From: Streptomyces sp. NBC_01571
Lineage (GTDB): Bacteria > Actinomycetota > Actinomycetes > Streptomycetales > Streptomycetaceae
Reading direction: 5' to 3'
Length of the DNA stretch: 64,000 nt
Assembly: GCF_026339875.1 (NCBI RefSeq)
Contig: NZ_JAPEPZ010000002.1
Span: 310,001-374,000, forward strand
A program made the position numbers and the translations under genes. Under the pieces are notes generated by a model. It saw only the letters and a list, made by a program, of their open reading frames with translations, made no database searches and was not told the DNA's origin. Positions 50,841 through 61,025 of the stretch are shown here, in pieces. Position 1 is the stretch's first letter. The number at the start of each line of letters is the position of its first letter.

Positions 50841-51056
50841 ACCCTGGAGCCTCCCGCTGGATTGCCCGACCGCCACGCACGGCATGGCCGAGCGAGTCAA
50901 GGAAGAAAGGCGCGCCGTTCCCCTGTACGTCGAACTCCCTGGCACGGCCCAGTTCGAGGCCGCAGGGCGCGCGGTCGGGCAGCGGTACCAACACGCTTTT
51001 CGCTGGGACGCTTTCAGGAAGGTTTCGGGCGTGCCGCGACGGGCCTGCCTGCTCTC

Positions 51057-53378
51057 TCATGCAGGGTCCGCGGCGTCGTTCTGCCGCTCTGTCGCCGCCC
51101 CTGTCGGTTGCTCTGCCCAGACGGTCTTTCCCTGGGTTCGGGAGCGGGTGCCCCACTGGTCCGCGAGGCTCGCGATGATGAACAGGCCCCGACCTGTCTC
51201 GTCGACAGTGCGGGCGTGTTTCACCTGCGGGGAGCTGGTTGCGGTGTCGCTCACCTCGCAGGTCAGCATCCGCTCGAAGATCAGCCGGAGCTGGAAGGGT
51301 GGAGCGCCGTGGCGGACCGCGTTGCCGACGAGCTCGCTGACGATGAGCTCGGTGGTGAACGCCGTTTTCTCGTCCACGTCCCATGCCTCCAACTGGCGGC
51401 GGGCCGCTGCGCGGGCGATCGGCGCGGCCTCGGCGTCAGCGGGCAGGTCGCGGGTCAGTACGCGGTCGTGGGGCAGCGCTTTCGTGCGGGCGAGCAGCAT
51501 CAGTGTCTCGCCGGTGCGGTCGTTGTCTGTGAGCGTGTGCGCGATGTCGTCGCACACGTCTCGCAGTGGCCTGGTGCCGATGCTGTCCAGGAACGGGTGC
51601 AGGGAGCCGGACGGCGCCAGGACCTCGTCGGCGAGTGCGGCCGTGCCCATCGCCAGAGTGGTGCCTTCGGGGAGGCTGACGGTGATCGCAGGGAATGGTG
51701 CGCTGCCCGGTTCGGCGAGTGGTGGACCTGGGGGAACCGACAAAGAGGCCGAGGTGCCGTCGGGAAAGACCGCGACCGGATCGGGAAGGCCGGCGCGGGC
51801 GACGGTGCAGGTGAGATCGACGGGGTCGTAGATCGCGATGACGCATCTGGCCGTGAGCGGTTCGCGGTTCACCGGGTCCGGGGGCAGTGCCGCCCGCGCT
51901 GCCGCCAGGCGGGCGGTGGTATCACTGAGGCGCGCCAGCAGTTCGTCTGGCTGCAGGTCCAGATCAGCGAGGGTATGGATCGCCGTCCGCAGGAGTCCCA
52001 TCGTGATAGCTGCCGCGATGCCCTTTCCGGCCACGTCGCCAACGATCAGCGCGGTCCGTGCACCGGGCAGCGCGATCGCGTCGGACCACGCGCCGCCGCC
52101 CTCCGGGTCGGGAATGTGCAGTTGGGAGATCTCCGCCGTGGCGTGCGTGGCGGGCTGGTGAGGAAGGAGTCTGCGCTGCACGGTTCGTGCGGTGATCCAC
52201 TCGCGCATGAACTGACGGGCGTTGTCGATGCAGAGCGCAGTGTGCGCGCACATGGCGGATGCCACTGCGACGTCCTCCTCTTCGAAGGGGTCTTCCTCCT
52301 GGTAGCGGTAGAAGCTGACGAGGCCCAGAGCATGGCCGCGCAATGCCAGCGGAGCCACGATCAGAGAATGGGCACCGGCTCGTCTGATGACGTCGGCTCG
52401 GGCCGGGTCGGCGGCCAGCCACGAATTGTCCTCATCGATCTTCGCGAGGCACGGTCGCAGGTCGGCCAGAACGTCCGAGAAGGGGGTGCCGACCGGCAAA
52501 GAGCGCTTGACGCCGACCGGGGGACCCCCGATCCGGCCTCGGAAGGCTGCTCGGCGCAGGAGAGCGTCCCGGTGGACCGGTACCGAGGGAGGTTCCTCTC
52601 CCCGGACGACGCCTTCGATCACTTCGACGTCCGCGATGCCCGCGAAAGCAGGTACTACCGCATCGACCAGTTCCGAACAGACGTGCATCACGTTCAGCAG
52701 GTGCCCCACCTGCGTGCGGACCGTGTCCAGGAGAGCCAGACGATTCTGTGCGTTTTCCCGTTCTGTGACGTCGAGCGCCGATGTCACCAGGCCGACTACC
52801 TCGCCGGCGGAGTCCTCCAAGCGGAGGTAGGAGACAGAGCAGATGCGGCGCGTAGGCCGATCTGGTGCCTTGTCGCGCCGGACGAGCCGGTTCACCACCG
52901 GTTCCCCGCTCTCCAGGACCCTTTGCGCCACGGCGGCTTCTTCCTCCGGGTCCGAGAATTCACACGCCTCGGTGAAATGCGTGCCCAACAGGTGCCGTAC
53001 GGACGTGTCATGCCGTTCGCCGGCGATGGTGCTCATGCGGACCACGCGCAGCTGGTTGTCGAGGACGTACAGCCGCACGGGAGAATGGGTGAACACAGCT
53101 TTCAAGATCGCCGCGTCCTGCCCCGGCATGGCGTCGCCAGCCGCGAGGACCTGCCACACGACGGACGTACCTCGCAGTACTGGCTTGACCAGCACCGCAG
53201 CCGCATCCGAGAACTTCCCGCGCCATTCGCCGCCGGCAGCGGCCTCACGCATCAGCGTGGCCACCTGCCGGCCAAGGGCCTCCTGGGCAGACCACCCGAA
53301 CAGATCCTCAGCCGGACGCCCCCACTCGATCACCCGGCCACTCTCATCAATGAGCACGAGCACGTCACCGCTGGGCAT
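51057..53378 (-). CDS. PAS-PAS/GAF-SpoIIE-HATPase signalling protein with degenerate phosphatase site
   Basis: Protein of 773 residues: a short PAS (VLIDESGRVIEWGRPAEDLF), a second PAS (SPVRLYVLDNQLRVVRMSTI), GAF (about 240-410), PP2C-like (about 420-630) and HATPase (about 640-760; LIVSELVGNAVRHGAPP, TGRGLFIIASLADQWG). The ATG at 53378 follows GGAGGTG. Metal-ligand motifs are altered: GGAWSD, GDVAGKG kept, TDG loop absent (GTAALAD), terminal DD replaced by GE. It is a longer paralogue of the gene at 1-2104 and lies inside the island, so this family has members on both sides of the boundary. Confidence 0.88.
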   Translation of the reverse strand: MPSGDVLVLIDESGRVIEWGRPAEDLFGWSAQEALGRQVATLMREAAAGGEWRGKFSDAAAVLVKPVLRGTSVVWQVLAAGDAMPGQDAAILKAVFTHSPVRLYVLDNQLRVVRMSTIAGERHDTSVRHLLGTHFTEACEFSDPEEEAAVAQRVLESGEPVVNRLVRRDKAPDRPTRRICSVSYLRLEDSAGEVVGLVTSALDVTERENAQNRLALLDTVRTQVGHLLNVMHVCSELVDAVVPAFAGIADVEVIEGVVRGEEPPSVPVHRDALLRRAAFRGRIGGPPVGVKRSLPVGTPFSDVLADLRPCLAKIDEDNSWLAADPARADVIRRAGAHSLIVAPLALRGHALGLVSFYRYQEEDPFEEEDVAVASAMCAHTALCIDNARQFMREWITARTVQRRLLPHQPATHATAEISQLHIPDPEGGGAWSDAIALPGARTALIVGDVAGKGIAAAITMGLLRTAIHTLADLDLQPDELLARLSDTTARLAAARAALPPDPVNREPLTARCVIAIYDPVDLTCTVARAGLPDPVAVFPDGTSASLSVPPGPPLAEPGSAPFPAITVSLPEGTTLAMGTAALADEVLAPSGSLHPFLDSIGTRPLRDVCDDIAHTLTDNDRTGETLMLLARTKALPHDRVLTRDLPADAEAAPIARAAARRQLEAWDVDEKTAFTTELIVSELVGNAVRHGAPPFQLRLIFERMLTCEVSDTATSSPQVKHARTVDETGRGLFIIASLADQWGTRSRTQGKTVWAEQPTGAATERQNDAADPA

Positions 53379-53544
53379 CCGAAAACACCTCCGCCCCCAT
53401 GCCTGCCCTCGCTGCGCCGGAGACTGGTCCGCTCGTCCGCCAGTTACACCGATCGGCTCAGCACGCGCCACACGAAAACTGTCGGCCTGCTCCCGATGGC
53501 CGAGCTCGTTGTCCTGACGGCAGTGGGGGCATCGGGCACCGGCC
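53379..53544. other. short region upstream of the SpoIIE-like gene
   Basis: No gene recognised; holds the promoter of the minus-strand SpoIIE-like gene and the left break of the CtaG fragment. Confidence 0.25.
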
Positions 53545-53850
53545 GCTGAAAGCACACTTCCTCGCGTCCGGATGCCTGTTCGCCAACGTCATCGCCGGTC
53601 CCGACCCCGCACCTACCCGGCCCGGGGTACGGACCCGCCTGGTGTATCTGGGCGTCGCGATCGCCGTACATGCCCTGATCGCACAAGCCGTGTACGGCGG
53701 ATTCTTCGTCGACATCCACGCTCCCGTCGTCCAGGTCCAGCAGGGCGCCGAGATCATGTACTACGGCGGAGACTTCGCCGAACTCCTCCTGGCCGCAGCA
53801 CTCGTAGCGACCTGGCGCCCCGGACGCCACACCGCCGCTACCTGCATGCC
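53545..53850 (+). pseudogene. C-terminal fragment of a CtaG-like cytochrome c oxidase assembly protein
   Basis: Reads LKAHFLASGCLFANVIAGPD, RLVYLGVAIAVHALIAQAVY, then QGAEIMYYGGDFAELLLAAA LVATWRPGR, the final helices of caa3-type CtaG membrane proteins. The N-terminal two thirds and any start are missing, and the frame runs on into unrelated sequence. A truncated relic. Confidence 0.75.
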
Positions 53851-54128
53851 CCGAGACAAGACGATCGGCATGGCAGCCGCACCACACCGAGCATCCGTCG
53901 CACGAGGCGCAGGGGACTTGCAGGACAGGACTGTTCGCGGTGCCCTCAGCCGTGCGCGGCCCTCTCTCGGTGCCCGAGCCACCCACTGCGCTACGAGAAC
54001 CGCTGTGGCGGACCGGTTCAGGGCCAGACAGGCCTTGCTGCCGGCGGCTGAACATCGAACGGCGGCGGATGCGCATGTCTGCCCTTCCTCGATGTCGGTC
54101 AGGGACTGAAGGCACCGGGGGGCGGGAT

Positions 54129-54266
54129 TCAGAAGGAGATTTCGTCGGCCGGGCAGATGTGGGCGTCCATGTTGAGGCTCATCATGCGCAGCGCCGCGTG
54201 GGCGAGATCGGCTTGGACGTGGACCACAGCGTCCTCGGGAACCGTTACCCGGAGGTGGTCCGCCGA
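54129..54266 (-). pseudogene. 3' fragment of an unidentified gene
   Basis: A 45-codon frame with natural composition reads DHLRVTVPEDAVVHVQADLA, then HAALRMMSLNMDAHICPADE ISF and stops. It has no start codon or binding site and is preceded by an in-frame stop. Looks like the end of a broken gene; family not recognised. Confidence 0.4.
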
Positions 54267-54489
54267 TCACGGGCTTACCGAACCCGAGCAGCGGATTACA
54301 CCCTTGGCCCTAGGCGCCCCGGACCTGCCGCAGGATCACGCGGCGCAGCAGGGGTCAGGCGCTGAACGCGGTGGCCTGGGGGCGCGCCGCAGGCGGCGCT
54401 CTGCGCCGGGACCTCGGGTCCGCTGTCGCCCGTCGAGTCTCGCCTCCGGCACGGAAGACTTGATGATGCCCCCCGGGACGCGCCTGTCG

Positions 54490-55035
54490 TCAGTCGGCGG
54501 CCTCCTCCGCCAGGGTGGTGTACCGCTGCCGCGCCCACAACGGCAGCACCACCCAGCACGCGAGGTACCAGGCCACCACCCCGCCGACCAGCCACGGGAC
54601 GAAGCCGTCATGCGTGGCCACCCGCAGGATCAGGAACAAGGCCGAAGTGAGCGTGGCAATCAGCAGCGCCAGGCCGATGAAGGTGAGCCGCGCGGCCCAG
54701 CGCACTGCCTGCGCCTTGATACTGCGGCCAGACACCCACCGGTGAAACGGGACCGGTGCGATGAGTGCACCGGTCGCAGTCGCGCCGAGCACGACCGTGG
54801 TGATGTAGATGATCCGGTCCATGTCGGACAGGTGTCCGAAAGCCGGCGTAAAGGCCACGCTCAGCAGGAAACCGAAGAGGATTTGGACACCAGTCTGCGC
54901 GACCCGAATTTCCTGCATCAGTTCGTTCCACTGCCGGTCGGCGCGCTCAGCCTCGGACTCCTGTCGGCGCGCCTGCTCGGCTCCTTCTGATACCCAAGCC
55001 GCTGGTATCGCTTCCGAAACTCTGCCGTCCAACAC
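54490..55035 (-). CDS. DUF6328-type membrane protein
   Basis: Protein of 181 residues: a charged coiled N-terminus (EQARRQESEAERADRQW), then four membrane helices (QILFGFLLSVAFTPAFG, IIYITTVVLGATATGALIAP, LTFIGLALLIATLTSALFLI, WLVGGVVAWYLACWVVLPLW). The order E-L-x5-VAQTGVQILFGFLL is the hallmark of this actinobacterial family, whose function is unknown. GTG at 55035 or TTG one codon later, after GGGAGGGG. Confidence 0.85.
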   Translation of the reverse strand: MLDGRVSEAIPAAWVSEGAEQARRQESEAERADRQWNELMQEIRVAQTGVQILFGFLLSVAFTPAFGHLSDMDRIIYITTVVLGATATGALIAPVPFHRWVSGRSIKAQAVRWAARLTFIGLALLIATLTSALFLILRVATHDGFVPWLVGGVVAWYLACWVVLPLWARQRYTTLAEEAAD

Positions 55036-55099
55036 GACCCCTCCCGGTGTCTCGTCCGTGTCGGCATGTACCCCCGATCGCCGCATTCGTGCACACCGA

Positions 55100-55335
55100 A
55101 TTGACCATGTGTTGACCTCTCGACGCGGTCCGCGGCCCGGCCGCAGCAGCGTGCAGGCGCAGAGCGTGGCACCGTCGAAGCCCTGTGGGGCCCGTCCCCA
55201 GGCCCTCAGCCAGAGATCCGCAGCGGCGGTCAGATTCGGCCAGTGCAGATCACCGTGCACGGTGGTCCAGGAAGTCACGACCGGGGCCGGCATTTTCACG
55301 AACTCGGGGATGGCTCGGGCCATGTACGCCTCGCG
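55100..55335 (-). pseudogene. fragment of an APH/ChoK-type phosphotransferase
   Basis: Minus strand reads REAYMARAIPEFVKMPAPVV, TSWTTVHGDLHWPNLT, then WGRAPQGFDGATLCACTLLR. HGDLHxxN is the catalytic loop of aminoglycoside/homoserine-type phosphotransferases. The following DWE metal site reads LWLRAWG, and no N-terminal lobe is present. A relic sitting exactly at the right junction of the island. Confidence 0.7.
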
Positions 55336-55425
55336 GACGGCGGCGCGGGGGCGGTCGGCGCCGCGGGCACGGCGCGGACGGCGATCTCGGACCACCGCCC
55401 CCTGGTGGTCGAGCTGTCGCTGTGA
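55322..55425 (+). pseudogene. 3' fragment of the split EEP-family gene
   Basis: Reads VRLADGGAGAVGAAGTARTA, ISDHRPLVVELSL and stops. SDHRPL is the C-terminal catalytic motif of EEP proteins, and the sequence fits the missing end of the gene broken at 37213. Same strand, no start codon. Confidence 0.75.
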
Positions 55426-55747
55426 GACCTGCCCGGCGCGCGCGGCGGCGGTGTGGCCACGAGGCCGGCCCGGGCCCCGGACTTCGGACTTCGGACCCCG
55501 GGCCTCGAACCCCGGGCCTCGAACCCCGGGTCTCGGACCCCAGGCCTCGGACCCCAGGCCTCGAACCCCGGGCCTCGGACCCCGGGTCTCGGACCCCGGG
55601 CCTCGGACCCCGGGTCTCGAACCCCGGGCCTCGGACCCCGGGTCTCGAACCCCGGACCCCGGGCGTCGCGTCCCGCGGACCGGTCGAGCGGCGGCGGCCC
55701 CTCGGCACGTTCCTCGGCGTGACCGCCGGGCGATCTAAGCTCGGCGT
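55426..55747. other. intergenic region dominated by a tandem repeat array
   Basis: Between the EEP stop and the YciO gene; contains the 14-bp array at 55491-55655. No binding site precedes the YciO start, so its mRNA may be leaderless or start within this region. Confidence 0.4.
55491..55655. repeat. 14-bp tandem array, about 12 units
   Basis: Unit TCGRACCCCGGGYC, repeated 11.8 times with R (A/G) and Y (C/T) varying and two units with CAGG. Each unit contains the palindrome CCCGGG. The phase is 14 bp, so it is not codon-neutral. It lies between two genes and may form hairpins or bind protein cooperatively. Confidence 0.92.
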
Positions 55748-56368
55748 ATGGCCAAGTACTTCGACGTGCATCCGGAGAACCCCCAGCCGCGGATCATCGG
55801 CCAGGTGGCCGAGATCATCCGCGGCGGCGGTCTCGTCATCTACCCGACCGACTCCTGTTTCGCGCTGGGCTGCCAGCTCGGGAATCGGGAAGGACTCGAT
55901 CGCATCCGCTCCATCCGCCGGCTCGACGACCGGCATCACTTCACCCTCATGTGTCAGGACTTCGCGCAGCTGGGCCATTTCGTGCACATCGACAACTCGG
56001 TGTTCCGCACGGTCAAGGCCTCGACCCCCGGCAGCTACACCTTCATCCTTCCGGCGACGAAGGAGGCACCGCGCAGGCTGCTGCACCCGAAGAAGAAGAC
56101 CGTCGGCGTCCGGATCCCCGACCACGCCGTCGCCCAGGCGCTCCTCGCCGAGCTCGGCGAGCCACTGCTGTCGAGCACCCTGCTCCTGCCCGACCAGGAC
56201 AAGCCGCTGACCCAGGGCTGGGAGATCAAGGACGAGCTCGACCACGTGGTGGACGCGGTCCTCGACTCCGGTGACTGTGGCGTCGAGCCGACCACCGTCA
56301 TCGACTTCTCGCAGGGAGAGCCCGAGATCGTACGCTACGGGGCGGGCGATCCGTCACGGTTCGAGTAG
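55748..56368 (+). CDS. YciO/Sua5/YrdC-family protein (threonylcarbamoyl-AMP synthase-like)
   Basis: Protein of 206 residues with the YrdC domain: GGGLVIYPTDSCFALGCQLG, DDRHHFTLMCQDFAQLG, KASTPGSYTFILPAT, and KKTVGVRIPDHAVAQALLAE LGEP. These residues form the positively charged RNA/ATP groove. The length and PTDSCFALGC match YciO-type paralogues; it may not be the essential tRNA t6A enzyme. ATG at 55748 with no visible binding site. Confidence 0.9.
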   Translation: MAKYFDVHPENPQPRIIGQVAEIIRGGGLVIYPTDSCFALGCQLGNREGLDRIRSIRRLDDRHHFTLMCQDFAQLGHFVHIDNSVFRTVKASTPGSYTFILPATKEAPRRLLHPKKKTVGVRIPDHAVAQALLAELGEPLLSSTLLLPDQDKPLTQGWEIKDELDHVVDAVLDSGDCGVEPTTVIDFSQGEPEIVRYGAGDPSRFE

Positions 56369-56475
56369 AGGGCCCGGCCCACGGACGGCGGCGCCGCCGG
56401 TCAAGCGCGCCGCGGGCGAATTCACCTGCCGGACACCGGTGTTGTGGCGGGTTCACACCCCGTACGTACGGCTCG

Positions 56476-58302
56476 TCACCGGGACTCCCCGCCGGGGAGC
56501 GAGTCGGAGTGCGCGTTGCCCTCGGCCGCCGGACCGCTCACCTTCCAGATCCGTGTGGCCACTTGGAGGTTGAAGCGGCTGTCCACGTCGTCGAGTCGCC
56601 GGCCGCTGATCTCCCGGATGCGCTGCAACCGGTACCGCAGCGTGCTGCGGTGGACGGCGAGGGCCCGCGCCGTCTCGTCGTAGTTGCCGCCGTGGTCGAA
56701 GTACCGGGTGAGGGTGTGCACCAGGTCCGTGCCGTGGGTGGCGTCGTAGTCGAGCAGCGGACCGAGCCACTCGCGGACGAAGAACGTGACGTCCCGTGCG
56801 TCGTTGCCCCTGGCCAGGATGCGGTAGAGGCCGAGTTCCTCGTAGACCGCGGTGCCGTAGGGCGGTTGTGACTGCCTGCGCACGTGCAACGCGCTGACGG
56901 CCTGTTCGTAGGAGTGGGGAAGGCCGGCCGTCGTCTCGCACAGGCTCCCGACGCCCACCGCGCCGCGCCACGAGCCCACCTCGCCGACGACGGCGCCGTA
57001 CAGTCCGGGGTCGCACGGCCCGCCCTGGACGACCAGCACCGCCATGTCCGAGCGCCGGGCGAGCAGCGACCGCAGTCCCAGTCCGCGCGCGGCGCGGCCG
57101 ACCGCGTCCAGGAACCGGTCGTCGGCGGCCGTGGCATGCCACTGGGCGACCACGACATGGTGCGGTCCGTGCAGATCGTGACCGACGGCCTCCGCCCGGG
57201 CGTACGCGCCGCCCTCGTCGGCTCCGGTCAGCAGGTCATCCACGAGATCGCGGCTCATGCGCAGTTCGGTCTCCGCCAGGCTGCGGCGGTGGGCGAGTTC
57301 CAGGGCCAGCGCGGTGCACGCGTGGCCGAGCGCGAACGCCTCGGCGTCACCGGCCGCGCCCCCGGGATCGATGAGTTCGATCGTGCCGAGGATCTCACCG
57401 TGGTGGCGGGCGACCCCGATGAGGCGGCCCTCGTGGCGGACCGGGTCCGGGGTCCGCATCGCACGGTGCAGGAGTTGTTCGCGCAGCGTCGGATCGGGCT
57501 TCTCGTGGGCTCCGTCCACCCCGGGTCCCGCCCGGGCGAGCGGGTTGCCGAAGCGGTCCTCGATGCGGGTGGCGAGGCCGGTCAGCTCGTACACGGCGTC
57601 GGCGATGCCGTCCTCTCCCGCGTCGCCGACGTGGGCGCGGGAGAGGACGTCGTGCACGGTGTGCTGCGCCTCCAGCTCCGCGACCAGCGTGGTCAGCCGT
57701 TCGTTGACCGCGTCCCGCTCCTCGATGGCCCGGAACAGCTGCCGGGCGTACTCGCGGTCGCGGCTGCGGGCGTCGGCGTTGTAGAGCGCGGCGGCGGTCG
57801 GCCGCGCGAGGGCGTACAGGAGGAAGCGCTGGTCGTCGGACGGCGGCTCGGGGGCGCTGACGACGAGGTAGCCGAGGAGTCCGCGGGAACTGCGCAGTCC
57901 CGCCGCCCACCCCCAGCCACCTTCCCGGAAGCGGAGGATGCCGTCCTCCCCGCCCAGTGCGCTCAGCTGTCGGATCGCCGCGGGGAGCTCTTTCGGGGCC
58001 CGGCCGTCGAGGGAGGGTGCGCTCGGTGTGGCGTCGAGTTCGAAGCGTCCGTCCCTGAGCAGGTAGCAGCCCTCGGGCCGGCAGTCGGTGAGGCGTGGTA
58101 CCGCGTCCATGGCCAGGCGCAGGATCTCCTGAGCTTCCGGGGCGTCCAGCATCGTCACGGCCAGCACGAACACGTCGTACAGGCTCGCCAGCTGTTTCCG
58201 GCCCCAGGAGGCCGGGGCGGTGGAGGGCACCTGGCCGGGAAAGCCGCGCGGTCCGATGCGCTGGTGCCCCGCACCGGAGGCGTCGTCGACCATGCCAGGC
58301 AT
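56476..58302 (-). CDS. PucR-family transcriptional regulator
   Basis: Protein of 608 residues: N-terminal GAF-like region (LASLYDVFVLAVTMLDAPEA), second sensor domain (about 200-330, LVAELEAQHTVHDVLSRAHV), a GGDEF-like central CdaR domain, and the C-terminal PucR helix-turn-helix (LVHTLTRYFDHGGNYDETAR, ALAVHRSTLRYRLQRIREIS, GRRLDDVDSRFNLQVATRIW). Acts as an activator responding to a small molecule. ATG at 58302; a second ATG three codons later is possible. Divergent from the dnaK operon. Confidence 0.9.
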   Translation of the reverse strand: MPGMVDDASGAGHQRIGPRGFPGQVPSTAPASWGRKQLASLYDVFVLAVTMLDAPEAQEILRLAMDAVPRLTDCRPEGCYLLRDGRFELDATPSAPSLDGRAPKELPAAIRQLSALGGEDGILRFREGGWGWAAGLRSSRGLLGYLVVSAPEPPSDDQRFLLYALARPTAAALYNADARSRDREYARQLFRAIEERDAVNERLTTLVAELEAQHTVHDVLSRAHVGDAGEDGIADAVYELTGLATRIEDRFGNPLARAGPGVDGAHEKPDPTLREQLLHRAMRTPDPVRHEGRLIGVARHHGEILGTIELIDPGGAAGDAEAFALGHACTALALELAHRRSLAETELRMSRDLVDDLLTGADEGGAYARAEAVGHDLHGPHHVVVAQWHATAADDRFLDAVGRAARGLGLRSLLARRSDMAVLVVQGGPCDPGLYGAVVGEVGSWRGAVGVGSLCETTAGLPHSYEQAVSALHVRRQSQPPYGTAVYEELGLYRILARGNDARDVTFFVREWLGPLLDYDATHGTDLVHTLTRYFDHGGNYDETARALAVHRSTLRYRLQRIREISGRRLDDVDSRFNLQVATRIWKVSGPAAEGNAHSDSLPGGESR

Positions 58303-58571
58303 AACGTAATAGTACCGTTTGAACCTTTTGGTCGCCTGTCGTACCGGGTGGCGTCCCTTGTCCCGGCAAGTCGAGGCGGGGCGCGAATTTCACCCCGTCA
58401 GGCGCAGGCGCCTCTCCGCGCCCCGTAACAGTCTGGCAGGGACGCGAGCAACGACGCGGGTGCGCTTCGGTCGCCCGACGCGTGCACCCGCGGACGCACG
58501 GACCCGACCTGAACACGACCGCCGTCACCGGACAGGGGCAGACGCCGGGGCGGCAGGCGAAGGAGTTCCTC
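58303..58571. other. divergent promoter region, PucR/dnaK
   Basis: About 270 bases. A less GC-rich patch GTAATAGTACCGTTTGAACC lies near 58307-58326. No HspR-type CTTGAGT-N7-ACTCAAG operator was seen, nor a CIRCE element. Confidence 0.4.
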
Positions 58572-60467
<1,896 letters not shown>

Positions 60468-60476
60468 GGTGCGGTC

Positions 60477-61019
60477 ATGGCCACCGGACAGGAGCCTGTG
60501 ACGCCCCCCGAACGCGAACAGCGCATCGAGGACGCCGCCGACCCCGCGGCCCCGGCCGCCCCGGCGCGGCCGGAGGCGGAGGAACAGGCCGCGGAGCTCG
60601 ACGAGCTCAGGGACCGCTGGCGCCGCGCGCTCGCCGACCTGGACAACCTGCGCAAGCGCCACGCGAAGGAACTGGAACGCGTGCGCGGTGAGGAACGTGC
60701 CCGCACGGCCGCGGCCTGGCTGCCGGTGCTCGACAACCTGGAACGGGCCCTGGGGCACGCCGACGCCGACCCCTCCGCCGTACTGAAGGGCATCGAGACC
60801 GTGCGCGACCAGGCGGTCGAGGTGCTGCGCGGCCTCGGATACCCGCGTCACGAGGAGACCGGGGTGCCCTTCGACCCGACCAGACACGAGGTCGTCGGGG
60901 TCGTCGACGACCCCGGCGCCGAGCCGAACACCGTGGCCCAGGTGGTGAGTCCGGGCTATGGGGCGGACGGCAACCAGTTGCGCCCGGCGTTCGTCATGGT
61001 CAGCAAGCGGCAGGAGTGA
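60477..61019 (+). CDS. grpE: nucleotide exchange factor GrpE
   Basis: Protein of 180 residues. N-terminal acidic/Ala-rich extension, long coiled coil (EAEEQAAELDELRDRWRRAL ADLDNLRKRHAKE), then the beta domain (FDPTRHEVVGVVDD, NTVAQVVSPGYGADGNQLRP AFVMVSK). Releases ADP from DnaK. ATG at 60477, nine bases after dnaK; AGG upstream. Confidence 0.95.
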   Translation: MATGQEPVTPPEREQRIEDAADPAAPAAPARPEAEEQAAELDELRDRWRRALADLDNLRKRHAKELERVRGEERARTAAAWLPVLDNLERALGHADADPSAVLKGIETVRDQAVEVLRGLGYPRHEETGVPFDPTRHEVVGVVDDPGAEPNTVAQVVSPGYGADGNQLRPAFVMVSKRQE

Positions 61020-61025
61020 CGCCTC

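Larger units (their letters stand above)
37213..55328. mobile_element. 18.1-kb mosaic island splitting the EEP gene
   Basis: The two ends of an EEP-family gene lie at 36503-37213 and 55322-55425, in the same order and orientation. Everything between is foreign to that gene. The interval has a much higher density of transposase relics, intact mobile elements and truncated genes than the rest of the window. About 40-60 codons of the EEP gene appear missing at the junction, so insertion was accompanied by deletion. No integrase, att repeat or terminal duplication was found, so the mechanism is unknown; sequential IS-mediated rearrangement is likely. Confidence 0.65.

Noticed and set aside
55491..55655. 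Possible CRISPR array
   Set aside because: Units are 14 bp with no spacers and no cas genes nearby; it is a plain tandem repeat.
58303..58571. HspR/HAIR operator or CIRCE upstream of dnaK
   Set aside because: No CTTGAGT-N7-ACTCAAG or CIRCE-like inverted repeat was found in this region.
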